Origin: Clostridia bacterium
GTDB taxonomy: Bacteria; Bacillota; Clostridia; Lachnospirales; Lachnospiraceae
Reading direction: 5' to 3'
Length of the DNA stretch: 64,000 nucleotides
Assembly (NCBI GenBank): GCA_910575725.1
Contig: CAJTFE010000005.1
Coordinates: 1 to 64,000, forward strand
Below are positions 7,766 through 16,403 of the stretch, one piece after another. The notes beneath the pieces are model-generated. The model did no database searches, had not been told where the DNA came from, and saw nothing but the letters and a program-made list of their open reading frames with translations. The stretch's first letter is position 1. The number at the start of each line of letters is the position of its first letter. Both the position numbers and the translations under genes were made by a program.

Positions 7766-8887
7766 ATGGAAAATATTTATGGAAAAAACGGACTTCAAAA
7801 AGTAATCAACGCCTCCGGGCGCATGACAAAGCTGGGAGTATCCACCATTTCCAAAGGGGTGGGGGAAACTCTGGTAGATGCTGCAAGCAATTATATCCTC
7901 ATCGACAGCCTCTATGAGTTTGCCGGAAAGAAGATCGGGGAAATGATCGGCTGCGAGGATGCCTGTGTGACTTCCAGCGCCTCTGCGGGAATTGCGCTTT
8001 CCGTAGCATCCCTAATCTGCAGGGACAACCTTACCATGGTGCACCATCTCTTTGACGAGCTTCCCCGTATCAGCAAACGAGAGGTCATTCTTCTAAAAGG
8101 ACACAACGTTGATTTCGGAGCGCCCATCGGGGAAATGATCCAGCTTGGAGGCGGCAGGATTGTGGAAGCCGGCTATGCCAACGGTTCAAAGCTTGAGGAC
8201 ATCGAGCATGCCGTGAATCCCGATACCCTGGCCATTCTCTTTGTAAAATCTCATCACTGTGTACAAAAAGACATGGTGGATGTCCAGGATGTGACAGCCC
8301 TTGCCAATCGTCTTAAGGTTCCCTGTATCATTGACGCAGCGGCAGAGGAGGATCTGAGCCGATACATGGCCATGGGCGCAGATATGGTATGCTACAGCGG
8401 CGCCAAGGCCATCGAAGGGCCTACCAGCGGCTTTGTGGCCTGCCGGACAAGAGAGCTTGCTTCCAATATGCGTCTGCAGTACAAGGGCATCGGAAGGGCA
8501 ATGAAAATCGGCAAGGAAGGCACCATGGGACTTTTAAAGGCCATCCGGGAATATCTGGACGGGGAGCACAAGCCGGTTGTCACCAAAACTCATCTGGAAG
8601 CTTTTATTGAAAAAATCAATGAGATTCCCGGCTGCAACGCCGTCCTGGTACAGGATGAGGCCGGACGAGAGATCTACCGGGCAAAGATTACATTTTACAA
8701 AGAACGCTACGGATATTCCGCCAAGGAAATGATCGGAAAGCTCCAGGAAGGGGAATTTGCCGTCTATACGAGAGACTACCAGGCCAACATCGGTTCTCTG
8801 GCTATCGATCCCCGTCCCCTAAACAGCCTGGAGGAGCTGGAATATATCTACCGGCGTATCTGCGAAATCGGAAAGGAGCATATATAA
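7766..8887 (+). CDS. dgaE: D-glucosaminate-6-phosphate ammonia-lyase, DgaE family
   Basis: A 373-aa cytosolic PLP enzyme of the SelA-like fold. In Salmonella, DgaE converts D-glucosaminate-6-phosphate to 2-keto-3-deoxy-6-phosphogluconate plus ammonia. The likely Schiff-base lysine is K214 in CYSGAKAIEGPTSG, and the pyridine-binding aspartate is D190 in CIIDAAAEED. The N-terminal KVINASGRMTKLG is typical of the family. It is placed between the PTS genes and the aldolase gene, exactly as in dgaABCDEF. The substrate is inferred from order and homology; a close relative acting on another amino-sugar acid cannot be excluded. Confidence 0.85.
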   Translation: MENIYGKNGLQKVINASGRMTKLGVSTISKGVGETLVDAASNYILIDSLYEFAGKKIGEMIGCEDACVTSSASAGIALSVASLICRDNLTMVHHLFDELPRISKREVILLKGHNVDFGAPIGEMIQLGGGRIVEAGYANGSKLEDIEHAVNPDTLAILFVKSHHCVQKDMVDVQDVTALANRLKVPCIIDAAAEEDLSRYMAMGADMVCYSGAKAIEGPTSGFVACRTRELASNMRLQYKGIGRAMKIGKEGTMGLLKAIREYLDGEHKPVVTKTHLEAFIEKINEIPGCNAVLVQDEAGREIYRAKITFYKERYGYSAKEMIGKLQEGEFAVYTRDYQANIGSLAIDPRPLNSLEELEYIYRRICEIGKEHI

Positions 8888-8888
8888 A

Positions 8889-9626
8889 ATGGATGGATTA
8901 AAATTCTATAAGGATCGTGTCTGCTTAAATTGCCTGACCAATTCTATCGAAAACGCCAAAGCGCTTTATGCAGCAGCCGAGGGGCATGTTGCCCTTGGAC
9001 TTTTGTCTGCCGATTATCCCGATGTGCCAAGCGCCATTGCGGATATGAAAAAATATCAGAGTGAGGTTGACAACTGTATTTCTGTGGGACTGGGCGCCGG
9101 CAATCCGGGCCAGTGGAAGGCTGTGGCGGAAATTTCTGCAGCCATTAAGCCGAAGCATATCAACCAGACCTTTACGGCAGGCGGATATACAAGAGCGCTG
9201 ACCGGGGAAGGGCCCTTTATGAACTCTATGGTCGCTCCCTGCGGTAAGCCCGGCTTTGTGAAGGTCTCCACCGGGCCGCTGGCAAAGGAGCTGGAACCGG
9301 CGATTGTTCCTGTCGGCACCGCAATTGCCATGGCCAAGGAACAAGGCGCGGATTCTCTGAAATACTTCCCAATGGGCGGTCTTAAGTGCCGGGAGGAGTT
9401 CGAAGCCGTTGCCAAGGCCTGTGCGGAAAATGACTTCTGCCTGGAGCCTACCGGGGGGATTGATCTGGTGAATTTTAAGGAGATTCTCGCCATCGCCGTG
9501 AATGCCGGCGTGAAACGGGTGATTCCTCATGTGTATTCTTCTATCATTGACAAAGAGACGGGAAGTACACGGGTGGAGGATGTGGAAGCGCTTTATGGGA
9601 TGATCAAAGAGGTTGTGGGAGAGTAA
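8889..9626 (+). CDS. dgaF: 2-dehydro-3-deoxy-phosphogluconate aldolase, DgaF family
   Basis: A 245-aa TIM-barrel aldolase that splits KDGP into pyruvate and glyceraldehyde-3-phosphate, the last step of glucosaminate breakdown. DSLKYFPMGGLKC carries the probable Schiff-base lysine (K158), and LEPTGGIDLVNF is the phosphate-binding region. It begins one base after the dgaE stop and ends the operon before a strong terminator. Confidence 0.9.
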   Translation: MDGLKFYKDRVCLNCLTNSIENAKALYAAAEGHVALGLLSADYPDVPSAIADMKKYQSEVDNCISVGLGAGNPGQWKAVAEISAAIKPKHINQTFTAGGYTRALTGEGPFMNSMVAPCGKPGFVKVSTGPLAKELEPAIVPVGTAIAMAKEQGADSLKYFPMGGLKCREEFEAVAKACAENDFCLEPTGGIDLVNFKEILAIAVNAGVKRVIPHVYSSIIDKETGSTRVEDVEALYGMIKEVVGE

Positions 9627-9685
9627 TGCCTGCACGTCCGACTGGTTTACTTCCTAATAGAAGTCAATTCTTTTAGCCGTTATTG

Positions 9686-9747
9686 AAAAAGGCTGTCAGA
9701 AATGTGATATCAACAATCTGATCCCACATTTCCGGCAGCCCTTTTTC
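9686..9747. terminator. Bidirectional terminator between dga and tad operons
   Basis: A long stem (GGCTGTCAGAAATGTG with CACATTTCCGGCAGCC) is flanked by a run of A on the left and T on the right, so it works for dgaF on the plus strand and for the VapD-like gene on the minus strand. Confidence 0.85.
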
Positions 9748-9762
9748 TTTATGCTTCACTTA

Positions 9763-10092
9763 TCATTCAAATTCTCTTATATCATCTTGAAGCAAAGGCA
9801 CAAGATCATAATCCTCTCCAACATCTGTTACTTCAAAATGATTTACACACTTTTCCATCCACGGAAATATTTTTTTCATCTTTTGCATTAACAGAAATAT
9901 TTCAAGATCTGTTGTCTTATACTTGGAATGATATCCGGAATACTGCTCATGAGAAAAATTATTTGATTCAAAATATTTCTGAAGCTTTTCATATGCCCCT
10001 TTTGGATTTTTGTAAGAAAAAAACCGTTTCAATGCCTTAATAGACAAATCAAAATATAACGCTTTATAACACAATTGTTTTTTTCTATCCAC
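9763..10092 (-). CDS. VapD-like protein (putative endoribonuclease)
   Basis: A 109-aa protein resembling the VapD family: an N-terminal YKALYFDLSIKALKRFF strand-helix, a middle KLQKYFESNNFSHEQYSGYHS and a late KIFPWMEKCVNHFEV...DYDLVPLL. Characterised VapD proteins are Cas2-fold ribonucleases, some of them toxins with a small antitoxin partner. The start is a GTG that overlaps the preceding gene's TAG by one base (TAGTG), so translation is coupled. It lies at the end of the tad pilus operon. Toxicity here is inference. Confidence 0.6.
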   Translation of the reverse strand: MDRKKQLCYKALYFDLSIKALKRFFSYKNPKGAYEKLQKYFESNNFSHEQYSGYHSKYKTTDLEIFLLMQKMKKIFPWMEKCVNHFEVTDVGEDYDLVPLLQDDIREFE

Positions 10093-10427
10093 TAAGCAGC
10101 GCTCTCCCTTTTTGTATAAAAATACAGCACGTCTTCTACCGAAAAATCATTCTCATCTCTTCCGCGGTCGCTGTTGTACCAGACCCATTTTATTACATAA
10201 TCCATAAACCAGGATTTTTCACTCAAGGTCGTAATCAGAAGTCCAAAGGCACCATAATCTCTCCGATTTCCTGTCCCCGAAAAAACACGTGTCCCATCAT
10301 CCTCTATCTCCTGTTGAAGCCGATACCTGGCAAATCCTTTTTCAATTTTTTGATAAATATCCTCAATGGTATATTTTTGTTCTTCCTTCAGCTTTTCTTC
10401 ATCCATCTTTATTTCCAGCTTCAGCAT
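10092..10427 (-). CDS. Small hypothetical protein, possible VapD partner
   Basis: A 111-aa acidic, soluble protein with a charged helical start (residues 1-35) and a central NRRDYGAFGLLITTLSEK segment. I do not recognise its family. Its ATG overlaps the TGA of the FHA gene (ATGCTGA) after a GGGAGG, and its TAG overlaps the GTG of the VapD-like gene. The tight coupling and small size suggest an antitoxin or immunity-like partner, but nothing in the sequence proves that. Confidence 0.55.
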   Translation of the reverse strand: MLKLEIKMDEEKLKEEQKYTIEDIYQKIEKGFARYRLQQEIEDDGTRVFSGTGNRRDYGAFGLLITTLSEKSWFMDYVIKWVWYNSDRGRDENDFSVEDVLYFYTKRESAA

Positions 10428-11446
10428 GCCACATCCTCCCTTTCATCCTTATTATAAAGGACTTCTCCCGAAAGGTCTACCACATATTTCACATCCGCAA
10501 AGCCCACCTGATCGCCGGAACGGATTCGGGCCTTTTCGTTGACCTCCAGGCGGCCGCCGTTTAAGAAGGTGCCGTTGGTGGAATTGAGATCTGTCAGATA
10601 ATAGACGCCGCCCTCCTTCGAGATCTTTCCGTGGAGACGGGAGATACCTCTTGCTTTAATAAACCCGTCAACGGCATCCTTTTTCTTTCCGATGAGGAAC
10701 TGTTCCCCTGTGATTTCCATGCTTGGATAGGCCGGATTCTCACTGCGCAGCACCAGTCCGGCAGATTTCTTTAAAAATGTGGTGCCGCCTTTTTTGCCGT
10801 GGAACGGAGGCTCTTCCCTGACTGCCTCTGTCTGCGCCGCAGCCTGCACGCCCGGCTCCTCGCTTCTTACCTCTTCTGCTTCTGCCCCATGGGGCTTTTC
10901 TTCTGCCCGGTTCCCCTCCTTCCACCTGGCAAGTATCTGTTCCAGGGAAGTGTTCTCCTCTCCCGCCATACGGTAGAATTCATACCCAAGAGCTACGGCT
11001 CCCGGATCCTCCCGGTCCAGGCGATCCAGGAGATATTCTGCCAGCTCCAGAAGGCCGCTTCCCATATCACCCTCATAAAAGGGAAAGAGACAGAAGGAAA
11101 ATTCCCAGGTATCCGGATCCAGATAAATGTAATCCGGGTTGAGGAGCAGTGCACGGGTATCCAAAAGAAACTCCTCACAGCTTCCGGCCGTCCGCAGCAG
11201 CCCTTCCAGCAGCCCCTCAAGCTGGGAAGCGTTCAGGCGCTTGCGTTCCAATACCAGGCGGAGATTCTGACGGGAGGTAATCTCATAGCAGAAAGCAGCG
11301 TCCTTATCCATTCTGCTTAAGGTACATTCCAAAAGGCCGGCAATTCTGTTTTTCACGAGCATTCCTGCCTGATAATTGTTTTGAAAATCTTTTTGTTCTA
11401 AGATCAGATAGTTGTGATCCAGTTCGCGCTTATATGATATTTTCAT
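10421..11446 (-). CDS. FHA-domain protein with N-terminal DUF6382
   Basis: A 341-aa cytosolic protein. Residues 1-175 match the DUF6382 type seen in clostridial tad clusters, residues 176-240 form a charged linker, and about 245-330 are a forkhead-associated domain, with FLIGKKKD, SRLHGKI and LTDLNSTNGTFLNG as its phosphothreonine-binding loops. FHA domains read phosphothreonine, so it may tie pilus assembly to a Ser/Thr kinase encoded elsewhere. It follows the small TadE gene by 14 bp. Confidence 0.8.
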   Translation of the reverse strand: MKISYKRELDHNYLILEQKDFQNNYQAGMLVKNRIAGLLECTLSRMDKDAAFCYEITSRQNLRLVLERKRLNASQLEGLLEGLLRTAGSCEEFLLDTRALLLNPDYIYLDPDTWEFSFCLFPFYEGDMGSGLLELAEYLLDRLDREDPGAVALGYEFYRMAGEENTSLEQILARWKEGNRAEEKPHGAEAEEVRSEEPGVQAAAQTEAVREEPPFHGKKGGTTFLKKSAGLVLRSENPAYPSMEITGEQFLIGKKKDAVDGFIKARGISRLHGKISKEGGVYYLTDLNSTNGTFLNGGRLEVNEKARIRSGDQVGFADVKYVVDLSGEVLYNKDEREDVAC

Positions 11447-11460
11447 ACGATACCTCTATT

Positions 11461-11877
11461 TCAGATTTTAATTTTTTTCAGTTCCCGGATATTCCGAAGC
11501 CTTTTTGCAGGATTCAGCCTCACTGCCTGTTCCTCCTCCTTCACCTTTAAGCCTCCGAGAAGACTGGTTTTCCCCCTGTAGCTGACTGTAATCCGCTGCT
11601 TTGTCACCTTCACAGATGCTTCCGTTCCTCTCAGGCAGAGCAGTTTTCCTCCTGCCATCCCTGCCGCCTGGCCCTCAAGCCAGGCTTCCAGCTCCTTTTC
11701 ACTCCGGTATTTTTCTGCCGCTCCCTTCCCTGCCAGCTCTGCGGCACAGGAGGAGAGGACGCTTCTGTCATGGAGATACAGGCACAAACACAAAAATACA
11801 AACAGAACCAGTATGATAAAGGGAATCAGCATAGACGCCTCCACCGTAAAGCTTCCTTTTCTTAATCGTCTCTTCAC
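11461..11877 (-). CDS. TadE-like minor pseudopilin
   Basis: A 138-aa protein with a basic start and a pilin-type hydrophobic helix (GSFTVEASMLIPFIILVLFV, about 8-34) with the conserved glutamate, followed by an extracellular domain. TadE-type pseudopilins are processed by the prepilin peptidase and join the Tad pilus machine. Its start overlaps the peptidase gene by four bases. Confidence 0.75.
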   Translation of the reverse strand: MKRRLRKGSFTVEASMLIPFIILVLFVFLCLCLYLHDRSVLSSCAAELAGKGAAEKYRSEKELEAWLEGQAAGMAGGKLLCLRGTEASVKVTKQRITVSYRGKTSLLGGLKVKEEEQAVRLNPAKRLRNIRELKKIKI

Positions 11878-12299
11878 AAAAACAACCTCCCGATAAATCC
11901 CAATAACAAAAACGGAACAAGGGGAACCCGATCCTTAAGCTTTACCTTATCGGCCAGCATCCCGGCCCCCAGAATCACTGCACTTAAAACGGCTCCCAGA
12001 AACAGCAGATTCAGATTCTCCCAAAAGCCCAGATAAATTCCGGTCACAAGCAGCAGTAATCCGTCCCCAAAGCCGATGGCCTCCCTGGTGAGAAACGCTG
12101 TCAGAAGAAGCAGAACCCCAAGTCCGGCCCCTCCGGCCGCCTCCAAAAAGCTCTGATAGCCAAGCCATACATTCAAACCGATTCCCGCTGCCCCGAAGAG
12201 CGCTAAGCTTAAAAGACTGACCTCTCCTTTTCTCCAGTCCAGAATGCCGTTCACAAGGAGCAGTAAGAAAACGGCCGATTTTATTATCTTTTCTTGCAT
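11874..12299 (-). CDS. Type IV prepilin peptidase (A24/TadV-like)
   Basis: A 141-aa membrane aspartyl protease that cleaves Flp and TadE-type prepilins. Both catalytic aspartate motifs are present: ILDWRKGEVS near the start and GFGDG in the middle. There are about five hydrophobic segments. The start is ATG at 12297-12299; the frame is open 53 codons further upstream, but that stretch overlaps the previous gene and looks non-coding. Confidence 0.85.
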   Translation of the reverse strand: MQEKIIKSAVFLLLLVNGILDWRKGEVSLLSLALFGAAGIGLNVWLGYQSFLEAAGGAGLGVLLLLTAFLTREAIGFGDGLLLLVTGIYLGFWENLNLLFLGAVLSAVILGAGMLADKVKLKDRVPLVPFLLLGFIGRLFL

Positions 12300-12304
12300 A
12301 TTTT

Positions 12305-13204
12305 TTATCCTCCACATACGGAGCAGGGCGGCAGACCTCCCGTCTCCGATATCAGAACCGCCCGGATTCCTCTCACCAGACCGGAACAGTTCAGTGTCTC
12401 GTGATACCGGTTCCCCTCCGCTGTAATATATACCGTCTGGCTTCCGTCCTTCCAGCACCGCTCACAGGGGGCATACTTTCCTCCGCTTCCGTTGCGCAGA
12501 CCCCCAACCTCTGAAAAAGCCGCCTGCTGAATGGAAAGCTTTAAATGCCTGCAGTTTAACCGGCCGTGGTACACCGTTCCGTAATCCGTTACATAGACTA
12601 CTTTCTCCCCCTGTTCTCCCGAAAAAGCCTGCCTCTCCCCAAAGCCAGTCCATCCGCGGACTGTTTTTGTCTGGGTAATCCGGATGGGATGAAACCAGGA
12701 AATCCCCGGCGGCAGCACCGCCTGGTAGGAAGCCCTCAGCGTCAGAACACTGTCTCCGGTGTTCCAGCTGCTTCCGAGCAAAGAGATCCCGTCTGCTCCG
12801 TCTTTAATAATTTCCACGCCGGGACGAGCGCTTAAGTACTCTTTTACCTTGTGTTTTCCCTCTGCCGCGGCCAGAAGAGAGCTCTCCGCCTCCTTCGAAA
12901 GAGACGCATTCTGAGCCAGCTCTCTGCCTGCATCTGTAAGAGCCCGTCCAACCTCTGTCTCAACCCTCAAAAGCACCAAGAGATATAAAAGAGCCATCAG
13001 TCCGAAGAGAAATAAGGGAAATACAAGGGCCGCCTCCACGGTCATGCTGCCCCGGCCGCGCCAAGGGGCGCACCATGATATTCTTTTGCAGGAAGGAATT
13101 TGATTTTCACATAGAACATCCGATGAACTACCGGAATAATCATTTGCAACTGCCTGGAGAGCTTTCTTTTTTCTTTTAGACTCTTCCTTACAAAAGAACA
13201 TCAT
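12305..13204 (-). CDS. TadE-like protein with duplicated His/Cys motif
   Basis: A 299-aa protein. Residues 1-53 are basic and cytosolic. GSMTVEAALVFPLFLFGLMA (about 52-80) is a TadE pilin helix. The C-terminal 100 residues hold two tandem copies of a motif of the form VYxTxxGxxYHxxLNCxxL...GGL...PCxxC (about 205-255 and 258-299). One histidine and three cysteines per copy suggest two metal-binding or disulfide modules outside the cell. Similar YH...C...CxxC motifs occur singly in other Firmicutes surface proteins. The protein lies between the DUF5702 and prepilin-peptidase genes. Confidence 0.7.
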   Translation of the reverse strand: MMFFCKEESKRKKKALQAVANDYSGSSSDVLCENQIPSCKRISWCAPWRGRGSMTVEAALVFPLFLFGLMALLYLLVLLRVETEVGRALTDAGRELAQNASLSKEAESSLLAAAEGKHKVKEYLSARPGVEIIKDGADGISLLGSSWNTGDSVLTLRASYQAVLPPGISWFHPIRITQTKTVRGWTGFGERQAFSGEQGEKVVYVTDYGTVYHGRLNCRHLKLSIQQAAFSEVGGLRNGSGGKYAPCERCWKDGSQTVYITAEGNRYHETLNCSGLVRGIRAVLISETGGLPPCSVCGG

Positions 13205-13300
13205 GGTACACCCCTTTTCCGGAGCTTTTCTGCCCCTGTCTTTCCGCTTGATATTTTTTAAATACTTTTTTAGGCGATACCTCCGGCCATGCCTGCATAG

Positions 13301-14692
13301 CTACCATTCATAGCAGAAGGTCCGCTCCGCCGCCCACTCTCTTCCGTTGGAGATAAGAGTGCGAATCTGGAAGCCGTCCGTACACTGGTCTGTGTAAAAT
13401 CCGCCGCAGCCCGGAAGCCTGCGTATGACGCCTTCGATGACATCCAGACTTCTCATCGTCTTTTTCTCACGTCCCACAGTCATCAGCAGCATTCCCAGGT
13501 AATCCTTGTAGGAGAGCCCTCCCGAGTCCTCCCCCTGGTTAAATCCCGAGGCGGAATTCCCCAGATCCAAAGCTCCCGACAGGGAGGTCCGCCAGGTTCC
13601 GTCCCCCTTCCAGAAGGAGCACTTCTTTCCGCTTAAAAGAGTGCGCGCATCTGCCACGCTCTCCGCAAAAGCCCAGGCCAGCATAAGCGCCTGCTTAACG
13701 GCCTCTACCAGCCCCGGAATCATAGTAACGCCCACCATGGCAAGGGCAAGAGCCTCGCATTCCGCCTGTTTCCCGGCATCCGTGAGCAGATAAGCATAAT
13801 TCATTCCCTCCCGGATTGCCAGGATTCGTTTGCATACGGACTCCAGATTACCGATATCCGTGTCCTTTCCTCCGATGAGATATTCTATCTGGTAATCCAG
13901 CCAAGGCCCCGTCTCCGTATTGCCTGCCAGAAAGTCTACGGCATTTGTGAAATGCTCCAGTAAATATCCGTGAAAAAACAAATCATTTGCCGCTGTTCCC
14001 TTATGGATTCCCCTCTCTCCGCTTCCCGCCAGACAGTTTCTCTGTGAAGGTATATTTTCCAAAACCGCTTTTTTCCCGGATACGCTTCCCGTATCCGGAA
14101 GCACTAGATGGAGACAGCTTCCTGCCTGTAATGCATTGACGGAGGATACCGGATCAGGCGTATATATCTGCTCCTCTGTCTCCCTGCGTTCCCTCAGCTC
14201 CTCCAGATTTTTCTCTTCTGCCGCCTTTGTCTCCTCGTATGCGGCGCTCTGCTCCTCCGCCTGCTCTCCCCATGCTTCGCAGGAACGGAGCTGATCAAGA
14301 ATTGCCGCGCCTGTCTTCTGCTTCATCAGAGATACTGCCTGCTCGTAATAAGCCATTCCTCTGTTGTCTGTGGCCCGGGAAAAGTCCCAGGCCTCCAGGG
14401 CTTTTACGCTGCCCTTTGGCAGATTTGCCTTTAGGAATTCCCGAAGCCGCTGCTCCAGATACCCTGTGTCTTCCAGGCCGCTTCCATATCCAAGCTCCAC
14501 ATAGACAAGGCCGTAGCGGTCAAAGAGCTCCCGATGGTATTCGGAGAGAACGGAATATTCTGCAAGCTCCAAGGCCTCCTGGGTCTGGCTCCGCAGGAAG
14601 GCCAGACGGGCGGATTGGAGGCAGGCCTGGAAAAAGAACAGCAGGACTGCCAGCATAAGACTCAAAAATACCGTAATCTCACCCTTTTTCAT
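13301..14692 (-). CDS. DUF5702-like tad-cluster protein
   Basis: A 463-aa protein with an N-terminal membrane helix (KKGEITVFLSLMLAVLLFFF, 2-21) of TadG/TadE character and a large extracellular region containing a coiled-coil stretch (about 150-195). It resembles the DUF5702 family encoded in Lachnospiraceae tad loci. Its role, probably a structural or scaffold part of the pilus, is inferred from position two bases after the pilin gene. Confidence 0.65.
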   Translation of the reverse strand: MKKGEITVFLSLMLAVLLFFFQACLQSARLAFLRSQTQEALELAEYSVLSEYHRELFDRYGLVYVELGYGSGLEDTGYLEQRLREFLKANLPKGSVKALEAWDFSRATDNRGMAYYEQAVSLMKQKTGAAILDQLRSCEAWGEQAEEQSAAYEETKAAEEKNLEELRERRETEEQIYTPDPVSSVNALQAGSCLHLVLPDTGSVSGKKAVLENIPSQRNCLAGSGERGIHKGTAANDLFFHGYLLEHFTNAVDFLAGNTETGPWLDYQIEYLIGGKDTDIGNLESVCKRILAIREGMNYAYLLTDAGKQAECEALALAMVGVTMIPGLVEAVKQALMLAWAFAESVADARTLLSGKKCSFWKGDGTWRTSLSGALDLGNSASGFNQGEDSGGLSYKDYLGMLLMTVGREKKTMRSLDVIEGVIRRLPGCGGFYTDQCTDGFQIRTLISNGREWAAERTFCYEW

Positions 14693-14694
14693 AC

Positions 14695-14865
14695 CTAGAT
14701 TGTGCCGCTCTGGGTTGTAATCTTGTCAAAAATGTTGTTGACCAAGGTTGTAAGCTGGCTTTTAAAAATGATTACAAGGCCGATGAGAACCACCAGAATC
14801 AAAATCATTTCCACAACGCCGATTCCATCCTCTTCTTTCCAAAACCGATACCATAAATTTTTCAT
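14695..14865 (-). CDS. Flp-type IVb pilin
   Basis: A 56-aa major pilin candidate. A short charged leader (KEEDGIG) precedes the hydrophobic helix VVEMILILVVLIGLVIIFK, matching Flp1-like pilins cleaved after glycine. The start is ATG at 14863-14865, preceded by AAGGAGGAA. The frame continues upstream only because the R1 repeat happens to be open, so longer versions are artefacts. Repeat copy R1a fills the gap to the TadC-like gene. Confidence 0.85.
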   Translation of the reverse strand: MKNLWYRFWKEEDGIGVVEMILILVVLIGLVIIFKSQLTTLVNNIFDKITTQSGTI

Positions 14866-14880
14866 TGCTATTCCTCCTTC

Positions 14881-15054
14881 TATTCTAAGCCGCTGCGCGA
14901 CAGCTCTAAAGGGTAAAGCTGCTTCGACACACCGGTAATGAGAAAAACTTTTATTCGAGAAAGCACTCATAAAAGTTCCTCTCGTGCGCCTTTGCAGCTT
15001 TACCGTCCAGCAGATAATATTTTTCAAAAGCATTTGCCATTTCTTAGCCGGACT
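14881..15054 (-). repeat. R1 repeat, copy a (full length)
   Basis: A 174-bp element. Read on the minus strand it has three hairpins in order: GTCCGGC...GCTGGAC, the long GTAAAGCTGC...GCAGCTTTAC stem with an internal CTTTTAT/ATAAAAG pairing, and GTCGCGCAGCGGC. It begins nine bases after the TadC-like stop and ends three bases before the Flp Shine-Dalgarno. Confidence 0.88.
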
Positions 15055-15062
15055 TCTCGTTT

Positions 15063-16400
15063 TTACATCTGCATCGACATTCCTGCCGGTACTAAAATCA
15101 GAATCATTACTACAATCAACATAAGGATCATAGGCAGCAGCATACGTGTGGCTGCCTCCTCCCCTGCCCGGACTGCCAGCTCCTTGCGCTGCTCGAAGGC
15201 CTCCTGGACTTCTCCCTTGAGAAGCCTTGTTAAGCCGTGGTTTCCTTTTCTTAAATTCTGTTCCAGCAGTACGGACAGCTTCATATAACAGGGAATCCGG
15301 CAGCGCAGGCCAAAGTTCTCATAAGCCTTAATCTCCGCAACTCCGTTCTGCATCTCCCTTAAGGCCAGCGCCATCTCCTCATATGCGTAGCGCAGAGGCG
15401 CTTCCTCTTGTTCCCGTTTGGCCTGGTAGTCCCGGACAATCATTTCCCAGGCTGTGCGCACGGCCGTTCCGGCACCCATAAGGAGTACCAGCTTGCTTAC
15501 AATCTGCGCATAGTCTCTGCACATCTGACGTTCCCGTTCTTTTGTCTTTTGTACCAGCTCCCGATCCTTTGCTCCATAGAGCGCAGCAGCGCATATCAAA
15601 GTAAGCATCAGGATTGTCAGAGGAGAGGAGGACTTTTTTTCTTCCCAGGTAAGGCGTTTTCCATTTACCTGGACGGGGAGCTCCTTCTGCTCTTTCTCTC
15701 CTCCCGTTTCCTGCAGCTCCTCCAGCTTTCCGGCAAGCTCCTGCATAAATTCCTCTTTTTCACTTAAAACAGGCGGCAGGATCTTCGCACAGGCCCTGTA
15801 GACAGCCTCCTCCTTATTACAGGTCAGACGTGCCGTCAGTTCCACAAGACTTCCCTCTTCCCGAAGCTTCTCGGGCCGGATGCTCCCGTCCAGATTCAGA
15901 ACCTCAAAGGAGTCCAGCTCCCACTCAATGGCTATGGGAAGGCCTTCTATCTTTTGGATAAGCTTCAAGTCCCTGCGTACCTCCTCCAGAGACATGTTTT
16001 CCCCCAGAATCCGGCTTTCCATTTCTTCCAGAGTCTGGTCAAGCAGCGCCCGGCTCTCTTCCTGTGACAGCTCCTTGGGCTCTACTTCTACGGTCACTTC
16101 CTCTGTCTCTCCCTCCTCCGGCGTCACCAGAAGCTCCTGCCGGTAAGTGTATTTTTGTCTTGGCAGAAAGCGTCCCTCCTTCAGCTCCCGTTCCCCTAGG
16201 GAAATCACTCCTGCCAGAATGGCGATACATACGCCGGCCGTCAGAACCTTGGCCAGGAGATTAATTTTTTCCGTGTAGTAAAGCTCTTCCTCTTTTGCAT
16301 TGTCCCCTCCGGCATGAAGCAGCTTCAGATTCTGCCTGACTGCCTCCTGCCCCGGCATTCTCCCCTTGATTTTCTCCCAGATGCGTTTGCTTAGCTTCAT
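15063..16400 (-). CDS. TadC-like inner-membrane platform protein
   Basis: A 445-aa protein. It has a first hydrophobic segment near 52-70, a long extracytoplasmic region rich in glutamate (about 80-255), a second segment near 260-275 and a T2SF/TadC-like C-terminal part (about 285-445) ending in the membrane helix LLPMILMLIVVMILILVPAG. TadB and TadC form the membrane platform on which the ATPase drives pilin assembly. The large insertion between the first membrane segments is unusual compared with ordinary TadC. Confidence 0.75.
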   Translation of the reverse strand: MKLSKRIWEKIKGRMPGQEAVRQNLKLLHAGGDNAKEEELYYTEKINLLAKVLTAGVCIAILAGVISLGERELKEGRFLPRQKYTYRQELLVTPEEGETEEVTVEVEPKELSQEESRALLDQTLEEMESRILGENMSLEEVRRDLKLIQKIEGLPIAIEWELDSFEVLNLDGSIRPEKLREEGSLVELTARLTCNKEEAVYRACAKILPPVLSEKEEFMQELAGKLEELQETGGEKEQKELPVQVNGKRLTWEEKKSSSPLTILMLTLICAAALYGAKDRELVQKTKERERQMCRDYAQIVSKLVLLMGAGTAVRTAWEMIVRDYQAKREQEEAPLRYAYEEMALALREMQNGVAEIKAYENFGLRCRIPCYMKLSVLLEQNLRKGNHGLTRLLKGEVQEAFEQRKELAVRAGEEAATRMLLPMILMLIVVMILILVPAGMSMQM

Positions 16401-16403
16401 TCC

